In this document: in pieces, positions 56,240 through 64,000 of the stretch
Position numbering within the stretch: position 1 is the first letter of the stretch
Layout: each line of letters opens with the position of its first letter
Assembly: GCA_001970955.1 (NCBI GenBank)
Contig: MPUH01000184.1
Location: forward strand, 24,275 to 88,274
Direction of reading: 5' to 3'
DNA length: 64,000 nucleotides
DNA from: Stentor coeruleus
Taxonomy: Eukaryota; Ciliophora; Heterotrichea; Heterotrichida; Stentoridae
Notes under the pieces: model-generated
The model's input: the letters and a program-made list of their open reading frames with translations, nothing else
The model's database searches: none
What the model was told of the DNA's origin: nothing
Translations under genes and position numbers: made by a program

Positions 56240-56512
56240 TTATATAGGTCGGACACTTGGAGCTACTCCTGTCAGTGGGTCTGTTCCAAGATGCCTTCTG
56301 AAAAGAAGGATATGCGGCTCTGGTTTGTGTATTTCATAATGTACCCAACCTCGACTTTGTTGAACTCCTAAGGCTCTCCACTCGCTTTCAGTAAGTAAAC
56401 GACCTCTAGGCATCATTTTAAATACGTTTTTGGGTAGGTGCACATGGCGATACTCGTAAGTCTCATCGCTGTATTTTTCTGAATACTCGATCTCATTTGG
56501 AAAGTGAGGCAT
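56240..56512 (-). CDS. CKS1: cyclin-dependent kinase regulatory subunit CKS1
   Basis: 90 aa. It reads almost like textbook Cks: [56 protein letters not shown]. The [12 protein letters not shown] segment binds CDK and phospho-Thr substrates, and the beta-hinge HxPEPH is intact. It promotes multisite CDK phosphorylation in the cell cycle. Length is within the family's 79-150 range. No intron. Confidence 0.97.
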   Translation of the reverse strand: MPHFPNEIEYSEKYSDETYEYRHVHLPKNVFKMMPRGRLLTESEWRALGVQQSRGWVHYEIHKPEPHILLFRRHLGTDPLTGVAPSVRPI

Positions 56513-57026
56513 TTGAATATTTTTTATTATGAAATGGATAATTTGTGTAGTAAATTATGATATAAGAATATATTGATTCTAAATAAACTATTAAGTATGT
56601 TTAAATTGGATTTAAGTAGGTATCATAAGTTTTCAAAAAAGAGGCAAGTAAAGTTTGATTTCAAAAATGCAAGAATGCACTGAAAAAATAAACATATTAA
56701 GCTTGTGCACTTCAAAAAAAAACATAAAAACTATGCATCTCTATAATATATATCACTAATAAGGAAAAATAAACTGAAATTTAAAGCTTAAGTAATAAAT
56801 AGCATAGTATAAATAGGCTATTATTTTAGTAAAGCTATCCATAGTATCTTTGAGGTGTCTTTATTTTCAGCAATAGTACAATTCTTTCTGTTTTAGTTAA
56901 TCTTCCCTTTAAGATCTTTTATTTCTTGAGTATGTATCTTGTAAGTATCTAAAAAATCTTAATTCCTTACAGTACTTCTCTATAAACTTCAAAATCATAA
57001 AACCATATAAGCCTAATCTATTATGA
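56513..57026. other. spacer between CKS1 and ATP synthase gamma genes
   Basis: Both neighbours are on the - strand. No gene seen. An open frame at 56909-57103 overlaps the 3' end of the gamma gene and is judged non-coding. Confidence 0.55.
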
Positions 57027-57902
57027 CTAAAGTGCTTCAGCTCCTGAAATGATTTCACAAAGTTCCATAGTAATTTTAGCTTGTCTAACTTTATTGTATT
57101 CAAGTTTCAACTTATGAATCATCTCGTTACAGTTCTTAGATGCAGACTCCATAGCTGTCATTCTAGCACTTTGTTCTGAACTTGCATTGTTAAGCATTGC
57201 ATGATAAACAGTACTAGCCAAATACAAGTCATAGTAAATTTCAGTGGCTAAAGGATAATCTGGTTCTTCAACCTCAAAAGTAGATTTATAATGTCCTAAT
57301 CTAAACCCAGCACGAGACATAAGCTCAGTTCTCCTAATCTTAGAAGTCACAACATTCTTGAATTCATTAAAAACAAGTTCAATTTTTTCGCAGCCTTTTT
57401 CTTTAGCAGCCACTTCCAATGATTGAGCAATAGCAGCTGCAGTAGTGAAACTCACAGGAGCCATAATGTTTGTAATAGACTTATATAAAAGGTCAGGGAA
57501 AGGTCTTATCAAAGCTAGTGTTCCTTTTTCTCCTATAGCGAAGATTGCATATTTTTCTCTCTTATGAGCTGCAATGGCTTTGATTTCACGAATAATTCCA
57601 GAATTGACACCTCCACAAAGTCCTTTATCTGATGTAAAAGGAACAAGGAGGGTTCTTACTTCAGGGCCGAGCTCAGGTAAGAATTTTCTAGCAGTTTCAT
57701 CTCCTTTAAACCAAGTATTAGCTAAAGTATATCCAAAATGCCCTCCAGCTTGCAGCCTGGCAATTTCAGAACGCATTTTAGCTGCAGCAACCATCTTCAT
57801 AGCCTTTGTGATTTTCCCAATGCTTGAGACTGATTTGATACGGGCTGCCAAGGCTTTTACATTACCAGCAGCAAAGTTTCGGCTTAAAGCTCTGTTAAGC
57901 AT
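57027..57902 (-). CDS. ATP5F1C: mitochondrial ATP synthase subunit gamma
   Basis: 291 aa. The N-terminus MLNRALSRNFAAGNVKALAA includes a short basic mitochondrial presequence. KALAARIKSVSSIGKITKAM then KMVAAAKM is the classical gamma start, SDKGLCGGVNSGIIREIKAI is the conserved core, and the C-terminal helix SARMTAMESASKNCNEMIHK then LEYNKVRQAKITMELCEIIS with GAEAL completes the rotor shaft that turns inside the alpha3beta3 ring. Both helices of the coiled coil are complete. No intron. Confidence 0.97.
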   Translation of the reverse strand: MLNRALSRNFAAGNVKALAARIKSVSSIGKITKAMKMVAAAKMRSEIARLQAGGHFGYTLANTWFKGDETARKFLPELGPEVRTLLVPFTSDKGLCGGVNSGIIREIKAIAAHKREKYAIFAIGEKGTLALIRPFPDLLYKSITNIMAPVSFTTAAAIAQSLEVAAKEKGCEKIELVFNEFKNVVTSKIRRTELMSRAGFRLGHYKSTFEVEEPDYPLATEIYYDLYLASTVYHAMLNNASSEQSARMTAMESASKNCNEMIHKLKLEYNKVRQAKITMELCEIISGAEAL

Positions 57903-58265
57903 TTTTATTATGGTTGCTGTTTAAAGATAACTTATCCTTTGAATATGAAAAAAAAAACAGTGTTTTATAAGGTATTAAAGGTTCTTGAAAGGACCTTAAT
58001 TTCCTTTGATGTTGAGAAAAGCAGAATTCTGAACTGAAGCTTGTGGACAGATGAGGAGAGATGGAATAAAGTATGAAAATTGTGTTGAAGTGTGTGGTAG
58101 AAGAGAAAAAATGGAAGAATTGCTTTCAGTAGAAGTATAAGAACCTGGATAGATAGGGATTATTGGTTTGAAATAAAAGATGAGATTTTTTATTTTAGAT
58201 TAACCCTTTCAGTGATGTACTTTGAGATAATGCTTATGAAATAATTAGGCACTGAAACTAATTAA
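57903..58265. other. spacer upstream of ATP synthase gamma
   Basis: No gene seen. G-rich, C-poor on the + strand up to about 58,180. Presumably holds the gamma promoter. Confidence 0.55.
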
Positions 58266-58639
58266 TTAAACTAAGCTATAATTATGAAAAGATGCCATAC
58301 ATTTATCAGGAAGTGGATATTCACATTTTCTACATATGATCCTTGTATTTGAATCAATTCATTATTTTGGCATTCTATACATCTTAAAAATACTCCATTC
58401 TCAATTTTTTTAAGAGCATGGTCTTGGTATCTTTGAATATATTCTTGAGGTTCATCATCATAATCTTCCATTTCAGTATCCTCCACAACTTGCTTTTTCG
58501 ATCTCTATAAGTTGTTTGGTAAGTGATTTCTATATTGTAAATAAGTCAAATTCCTTGATGACCTTTTATATTCCCATAAGCAAAACAACGCCAATATATC
58601 TGAGTAAGTCATAACTCTGAATACCTTGATAGGACTCAT
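58266..58639 (-). pseudogene. zinc-ribbon protein pseudogene, possibly RPA-interacting-protein-like
   Basis: On the - strand an ATG at 58639 opens a frame (MSPIKVFRVMTYSDILALF) that meets a TAG after 44 codons, reopens (RSKKQVVEDTEMEDYDDEPQ) and carries FLRCIECQNNELI. A one-base shift near 58,355 would then give IICRKCEYPLPDKC and an ending at 58266. So two Cys pairs (CIEC, CRKC) form a possible zinc ribbon, loosely like the C-terminus of RPA-interacting protein (ICPVC..NL....VVCQCGL). Neither break fits a 15-nt intron, so it looks disabled, unless two sequence errors are present. Confidence 0.45.
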
Positions 58640-59496
58640 TTCTCACACTTAATTTAGATTTGTTTGAGGCTTTGAAGGTGTGATAGTTTAGATTAGTTTA
58701 ATCAATTATCCCTTCATAGCATTTTAACGGAAGAAATGAAAGAAATCTATCTATTAGGGAACTAAACTCAAAGGATTTTTCATTATTCTCTTCTATTGAT
58801 AGGATGAAGGCAGATTCAGTTATAGAATTTGGATGAACACGGCTCCAAACGTTATTTGGAATATTTGATATAGCTAATCATCCATTTATTAGTCGATTTG
58901 CTAACTTTCATGATCAAAGAAAAATTGTAATAAAAATATAATATTTTTTTGGAAGGGTAAATCGCTGAAAAAATTAAGTTAATCAGTTTTAGAAGCTAGA
59001 AACTGGACTAGTTTTAAAAGCTTTAAATTTGTTTATGACATTTTTAGAGCATTTAAACATTATAAGGCTATTTGATAAAGGTTCATCTCTCTAAGACTAT
59101 TAATTCAAATTAAGTTTAAGATAAGTATATAAATTTTATATAAGTTTAAATCTAAGAATAACTATTAATTTGCAGTTTTTCAAGTTTTTACAGGAGGAAA
59201 TGCAGCCTATAGAATCTATAATAATCTTCTTTTCTACAATTTTTTTTTTCATGAAAATTACTATACAATTTCCAAACCGTATTTTCATCCTCATTCTGAT
59301 TTATTTCAAAGTTATTATTAATACTTCAACAACTAGAAGTTTTCCTTCAACTAATATCTCCTCTAAAACAAATTTGAATATAACAAAAATTAGCTCTAAA
59401 GTAATTCTCTACTATTAGCACAACCATAGGCTATAAATTTTTACATAATATCTTTAAGGCAAATAAAATTATTTTTTTATGTGTTTTACTATATAA
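58640..59496. other. spacer with no supported gene
   Basis: 857 bp. Short open pieces such as TRLQTLFGIFDIANHPFISR near 58,840-58,910 look like decayed coding sequence, but no family was recognised. An 82-codon frame at 59170-59418 begins without ATG and is mostly Phe/Ile; not accepted. Confidence 0.45.
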
Positions 59497-59988
59497 ATGA
59501 CTGAAGCAGGGATCATTGAATTATTGTCAAACGTCAGTGATGATTTTCTAAACAGTTCAGTCATATCATTCCCTTTATTCGAAACTGATTTATCAGCTTG
59601 GAAAAACATAAGTAACACATACCCTGCTGTTGCTAGATCAGTACCAGAGCCCGTTCGTATACGTATAAGGACTGTAGAAAGCCGAAAGCCACTCACAATA
59701 AATTCATCAAGTAAAATATATTAAGGTACGCATAGTTCTAGTAACAATAGTAGATGCTCTTCTCCAAACTCAGAAAAATTAAGGAAAATAAAAGCTAATG
59801 AGTGTAAGAATAAGAAATTTGTGTGCAATACAATGTCTCAAAATTTATCGGATACATATGAGACTTCCGCTGAAACACTACCACAAAAGACAATCAGGGT
59901 TTATAGGCCAAATGGGCTAAAAAGAAAAAGAAAGCCCATTAAAATATTTAGGCTTCCTAAAGTTATGAAAGGAAGTGATAATGAATAG
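59497..59988 (+). CDS. unknown basic protein, 158 aa (one 15-nt intron)
   Basis: Exons 59497-59710 and 59726-59988, joined by removing GTAAAATATATTAAG (59711-59725), which contains an in-frame TAA. This intron ends in AAG instead of TAG. The product starts MTEAGIIELLSNVSDDFLNS and ends with a basic stretch (RVYRPNGLKRKRKPIKIFRL), possibly a nuclear signal or a nucleic-acid-binding tail. The middle is Ser/Asn-rich. No domain recognised. The case for a gene is the long frame created by the intron and codon use like the neighbours. Confidence 0.6.
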
Positions 59989-60176
59989 TAATTAAGCTAG
60001 TTAAATTTATAAGGAATTGAGTTTATAAAATATTCGTATCATGTAATTTACATTTATTTGTATACATAAGTTGATTTGAATAATTTTAGTTTAAGAAATA
60101 TATAAGATATCTTAATAAAATGTATAATTTTACACAAGTTTTAAGATAATTTTACTTATAGTATGTTCATATAAAT

Positions 60177-61448
60177 TTACTTCTTTTTAGGTGACAAACT
60201 GGGAGAATCTTTTGTAAACATCTCTAGAAACTCATCAAAATCCAAAACTTTATTATGATCTTTATCATACGAGGCGAACATTTCTTGTATAGTTCTCAAA
60301 CTAAAATCCTTTTTCAATCCATTAGTAAGCTCATCCATAGTAATATACCCATCACTATTTTTATCAAAACTTGCGAACATTTTTTTCAAAACTTCTTGAT
60401 TAGTTCTTTTAGATAGCCTAGGTTTTTCAACTGAGTTCAAATCAGCAAACATAATATTCCCTCTAATAAAACTATATCCAGTTTTAGCTCTACGTTTTCG
60501 TATATAATTTAGTAAATCTGAGAACTTAATAGACTTTCTTGTATCAAAACTGAATTCATGAAAAAAATAATCGAGATCCTGGGCAAATTTATTGTTTTCA
60601 GCTAAAACTTCATATATTTGACCTATTGTTGCGTTTCCGTATGGTGTTACAACTTTATTGAATAATGATTGCAATTCAGGAATATCAATCCATTCTCTAT
60701 CAGATTTATTATGTTTTTTTGGAACGCTTCGCTTAACTATTTTCCTTCCTGTAAAAGATATACTTATACTTTGACGACGTTTAAATAATGTTGTATCAGT
60801 TTCTTGCTCTTTGCTTTGAGCTCGGCGATTAATTTTTACTGTTGCATTGATTAGTTTTTTTTGCTTTGACTGAGTTTTTTGTAGTAAAGTTAGGACTTCC
60901 ACACTCATGGCCACCCAATGTGTGAGTTCTTCTAGAGTTATCATTCCATCAGGATTTGAATCAGCAACTTTAAAGCAGTGCTTTGCTAAATTTTCTAGGT
61001 CAATTGTGTTATAAATTACTGTGTTAGTCATAGTTCCAATTCCTTTCACGAAGGATATAATCATAATAACCATCTCATCTTTAGTTATTGTTTTGCTTTC
61101 GTCAAAGTCAAATGCAAGAAAAGCAAGTTTCACTTTTACCTGCCAAGAGACTAATGAATATGTTATAATACTCGCCATAAGCTCCATAAAGTTGACTTTA
61201 GAATATCCTGAAGTTCTAAAATAAGTATAAGCAACTTCTTCATTGTTTTTAAGTGGAGTATCTTTTGATATGAATTTTAGAATCTGCTTAGTGACGAAAA
61301 AGCCAGAAGACTCCTGAGATGCAACGCAATTTTTAAAAAATCTAGCAATTTCAGTTGAAGTCCCTAACTAAAACTTACACTTAGTAAGGAATAAAAGAAC
61401 AGGCGAAACAGGTTGCTCAAGAAAGCTACACTCTATATAGTTTCCCAT
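60177..61448 (-). CDS. EF-hand protein with MGN start, 418 aa (one 15-nt intron)
   Basis: Exons 61379-61448 and 60177-61363; intron 61364-61378 (GTAAGTTTTAGTTAG, sense). Exon 1 gives MGNYIECSFLEQPVSPVLLF, a likely N-myristoylation start, and the splice creates a Trp in LTKWTSTEIARFFKNC. EF-hands: AFLAFDFDESKTITKDEMVI (loop DFDESKTITKDE), KVADSNPDGMITLEELTHWV, SFDKNSDGYITMDELTNGLK and SYDKDHNKVLDFDEFLEMFT. All have good calcium-ligand patterns except for small deviations. It resembles calcineurin-B/NCS-type membrane-linked calcium sensors with a long insert (about 190-320). It binds membranes and calcium, by inference. Confidence 0.88.
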
Positions 61449-61492
61449 TTTAACTTACAGATTTTCTATTGAAATTTTACTAATGAAATTAA

Positions 61493-62515
61493 TTACTTAT
61501 TGGACCCTGCCCAAGGATTACCCAATCCACTCATATAAGGATTATAAGCCATCATATAATTGTTCATCATTCCTTGCATAGGCATCATAGAATTATTAAT
61601 CATTCCCTGCATAGGCATCATAGAATTATTCATCATACCATTCATCATTTGATTTTGCGTAGTTTGAATATCTTGCCTGTTTAAAGGGAAGCCTGATGGT
61701 ATAGTTTGCATATTAATATAAGGATTATTATAAACTTGAGGATTGGTATGGCTTCGATTTGAAGACCGAATTGGTGGTTCAGATATTGATAAATTGCCAA
61801 GATCCAAAAGATCTAGAAGTGGATCTTTTTTTACTTCTTTAGGATGGTTAATTGATTCAAGCTCATCAAATGGGTTGTATTTAGTATGAATGAGAGTTTC
61901 AGTCTTTGAAGAAGTTAGTGGTTGAGAAAAAAGATCATCAGGAAGAGAAATGTTACTTTTTGGGGATGATGCAAATTGAATTAGGTTAAAGTCTTCAGGA
62001 GTTTTTACCCTTTGCTTCATAGGAGGTTTTTCTGTGTTTTGATTGCTTATAATATGCTTTTGGTATTTTATTTCTGGCTTGGTTTTATCAGTAAAATCAG
62101 TAGATATTACGGGAGTGCTGTTGAATTTTTGTATTGGATTTTTGCTGTCTGAAATAGATGAATTTTTGCTGGAAAATCCTGATGATTCTGATTTATAAGA
62201 GTTGAAATAAGCTTCGAATGAAATATTTTCTATTCTGAGGTCGAATCGGTTATCATCAACTTCATAAACAACTGCTATTCTTTTGCCTACCTTAACAGGA
62301 TAATTTCCATATACTGCGGATGACTTTTTTTCATTTGCATAGACATCACCATTTAGCATAATTGTTCGCTTTCCGGAAAGCTTACTCATGTAAAGATCAA
62401 TTTGGAACTCCTTTTTATCTAGTTCGAATTTCCACATGTACCTAACTTTTGTTGATTTAATCCTTTTTCCTACATTAGCCTTTTGGAAATCCAATACTTT
62501 AAATTTTCTGTGCAT
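61493..62515 (-). CDS. FAIM-like beta-sandwich protein with Met/Asn-rich tail
   Basis: 340 aa. Residues about 25-108 look like a FAIM-type or related beta-sandwich: YMWKFELDKKEFQIDLYMSK, LSGKRTIMLNGDVY, KVGKRIAVVYEVDDNRFDLR and IENISFEAYF, the same strand order as the FAIM family (SGKRxVxVNG...FDLRING). A Ser/Pro-rich disordered region follows. The C-terminus has a duplicated NNSMMPMQGM unit and a Met/Asn-rich ending. Biochemical role unknown; ciliates carry several proteins with this N-terminal layout (from memory). No intron. Confidence 0.75.
   Translation of the reverse strand: MHRKFKVLDFQKANVGKRIKSTKVRYMWKFELDKKEFQIDLYMSKLSGKRTIMLNGDVYANEKKSSAVYGNYPVKVGKRIAVVYEVDDNRFDLRIENISFEAYFNSYKSESSGFSSKNSSISDSKNPIQKFNSTPVISTDFTDKTKPEIKYQKHIISNQNTEKPPMKQRVKTPEDFNLIQFASSPKSNISLPDDLFSQPLTSSKTETLIHTKYNPFDELESINHPKEVKKDPLLDLLDLGNLSISEPPIRSSNRSHTNPQVYNNPYINMQTIPSGFPLNRQDIQTTQNQMMNGMMNNSMMPMQGMINNSMMPMQGMMNNYMMAYNPYMSGLGNPWAGSNK
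61560..61640 (-). repeat. tandem repeat coding for NNSMMPMQGM
   Basis: Near-identical 36-base unit repeated at least twice, with a third imperfect unit, within the FAIM-like gene. It encodes two NNSMMPMQGM copies plus NNYMMAYNPY. Confidence 0.8.
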
Positions 62516-62869
62516 ATTATAATGGCCTTGAAATCTTTTTAATATTAAGTCTTAAAATCTTTAGCAATTATTTTAATTCTTTAATATTTAGTTATTTAAA
62601 GTAAAATATCAGGCAGTTTCGTACTTATGGTATAGAAATAGGCTACAATAGAAGGGATTATTTTGAATTTAAAAAAATCTTTATTTTAAAGAGTTATTAA
62701 CTGATAAATAAAGCTATATGAATGAGACCTGCTAAAATTAATAATATCAAATTTTACTATGCTGTAGTCTTAAATTATCCTAATTTTATATATAGAAAGA
62801 GAGGAAATAGTAAAGAGAAAAATTTTAAAACTATTTTCTTTAGTAAATTTACCCCCATTTAATCGGAAA
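62516..62869. other. spacer upstream of FAIM-like gene
   Basis: AT-rich, no gene seen. Confidence 0.45.
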
Positions 62870-63440
62870 CAGACTTACTTGCTTCATACTGCTTTCTTAA
62901 TTTTGATTTTGACCATAAATTTTTAATGTTTTGTTATGGATTTCTTCATAATGCTCATCAGCAAAGATATTCTTATTTATGATGATATCATGTGTATGGA
63001 TACCGTTATGAATATTTTCTAAGTTAGCATACGATGCCCAACCATCGCTGATGATATACGCACCAGAAAGTATCTATTTTTTATCAAATTTTTTGAAATT
63101 ATTCGTTTTCTATTTAAGGATAATTCTAATCCTCTTGCAACAACAATTTGAAGCGATTTGCAAATTGACAGTATAATTTCATTTAATTTCAATAGAATTT
63201 CAAAAATTGAACCATTACGAATACTTCTTGTAAACCTGCACACACAGCATTTCAAATATAGCCGATAATTAAATGATTATTTTTGTTAACTCATTCCGGT
63301 CGGATTATAGGGTCATTATTGCAAATCACTAGGCATTAAATCAAATGCCTAATATAAATGCATGTCCTGCAAGTGAAGTGCTTTAAACAATTCCATAGTC
63401 TTAATAGTTAGTTAATTAAGTAGATACATGATAGAGAATA
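62870..63440 (-). mobile_element. fourth Merlin-type transposase fossil, internally deleted
   Basis: - strand pieces: a Cys pair region (CNNDPIIRPE near 63,320), then FTRSIRNGSIFEILLKLNEI then ILSIC (63,150-63,250; zinc-ribbon end and first HTH helix, SIRKGSFFxxSKLxLxxIIL). Then, in another frame, GAYIISDGWASYANLENIHN near 63,040, and ADEHYEEIHNKTLKIYG near 62,950 (PGSxIxSDGWxxY...FVDPExxxHTxTIExxW). The first-Asp block (VEIDES) is missing between them, so the copy is deleted internally. Stops interrupt the frames. Confidence 0.72.
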
Positions 63441-64000
63441 TGCTGGGATGGGATACAAAAATAATGCGAGTAGTACTTTTTTCCCCCTGCAATCATACAA
63501 TTATATGCCTTTTCATGGAAGGGTGCCCACAAGGTAAAGCTCAAATATTAGAGTTTATACTGGATTTCTCATTGAAGCCATACACATTTAATATCATTGC
63601 AAGCACTTTCTGAATCTAACTGGATAGCAGAATTGATGCAGAAAGCTCAAATAGCAATCAGACATCATCAACTTGAGAAATATCAATATTACTTTATTGT
63701 AAAGTTGCGAATAGTCATAGGAGGATTTTATATATTAGGATTAACTACTAGATTAAAAGCATTACGAGCACTTGAAGAGATATTTTATTTTTCTCATTCT
63801 CTTTTGATTTCTATAGAATTTTTTCTTTCCTTTTAATGCAATAAGTAGTTAATATGATGATTGCATATAACTCTTTCATAGCTTAAGTGACTAACTCAAT
63901 TAGAATGATTATTTTCAGAACTGAGATAAGCTTGTATTATTATTTTCTGATATCTTAATCAAAAACATTATATTCATCTTCACATGATAGACAACAGTAG
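63441..64000. other. window end, unexplained open pieces
   Basis: Two overlapping + strand frames (63428-63613, 63597-63836) contain CNHTIICLFMEGCPQGKAQI and RIVIGGFYILGLTTRLKALR. They look like remnants of one broken coding region, but I cannot name it. Nothing is seen in the last 160 bp. Confidence 0.4.

Noticed and set aside
59170-59418. 82-codon frame rich in Phe/Ile
   Set aside because: No ATG at its beginning, low complexity, no conserved pattern.
16108-61448. In-frame TAA/TAG/TGA as sense codons (alternative ciliate code)
   Set aside because: All three triplets end genes, and each internal stop in intact genes is removed by a 15-nt GT...AG intron. A standard code is simpler.
1-64000. 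tRNA, rRNA, CRISPR or phage structures
   Set aside because: No T-loop pattern with a matching fold, no regular spaced repeats and no rRNA motifs seen by eye; a covariance-model scan would be needed to be sure.

Overview
The window looks like a piece of a ciliate macronuclear genome, most likely a heterotrich close to Stentor (inference). Four things point there. It is very AT-rich. Eukaryotic genes are packed on both strands with short spacers. TAA, TAG and TGA all end genes, so the code is standard. Broken reading frames are repaired by introns of exactly 15 nt, mostly GTA...TAG. I found 13 such introns in 9 genes, and each restores a conserved or uninterrupted protein. No operons, tRNAs, rRNAs or CRISPR arrays were seen.

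Layout. 1-4.7 kb: an unknown protein, eIF3b and a divergent small gene. 4.7-6.8 kb: a gene-poor spacer. 6.8-18 kb: amino-acid permease, kelch/coiled-coil protein, FYVE-finger protein, TPR protein, a CKK-domain (CAMSAP-type) protein, a C2H2 finger protein and a class II DYRK kinase. 18-27 kb: CEP135/Bld10 basal-body protein, an unknown gene and a golgin-like coiled-coil protein. 27-36 kb: CCCH finger protein, a broken membrane-protein gene, an EF-hand protein, ribosomal protein eS30, a coiled-coil protein, a pogo-like transposase fossil, and a MORN protein head to head with a DHHC palmitoyltransferase. 36-42.6 kb: RING/B-box/kelch protein, DDX6/Dhh1 helicase, an RRM plus charged-repeat protein and a REEP/Yop1 protein. 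42.6-47.3 kb: Merlin transposase fossils (one nested in another), CFAP20 and a dead Rab gene. 47.3-56.5 kb: ankyrin plus poly(A)-polymerase-like fusion, TTLL glutamylase/glycylase-type ligase, PH protein, EF-hand protein, coiled-coil protein, a Merlin fossil and CKS1. 57-64 kb: mitochondrial ATP synthase gamma, a probable zinc-ribbon pseudogene, a small spliced gene, an EF-hand protein with an MGN start, a FAIM-like beta-sandwich protein with a Met/Asn-rich tail, and a Merlin fossil.

The genes do not form one pathway. Several fit the elaborate ciliate cortex and cilia (CEP135, CFAP20, TTLL, CKK, MORN, EF-hand). The others cover translation, mRNA decay, membrane traffic and energy supply.

Most noteworthy: the uniform 15-nt introns; a composition switch shared by nearly all spacers (G-rich, C-poor on the left and C-rich, G-poor on the right of the + strand, whatever the gene orientation); a family of degraded Merlin-type transposases, one nested in another; a Rab pseudogene; a stand-alone CKK protein; an ankyrin/nucleotidyltransferase fusion; and three single-N gaps flanked by exact duplications that look like assembly joins. 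All family names come from reading motifs by eye; no database search was run.
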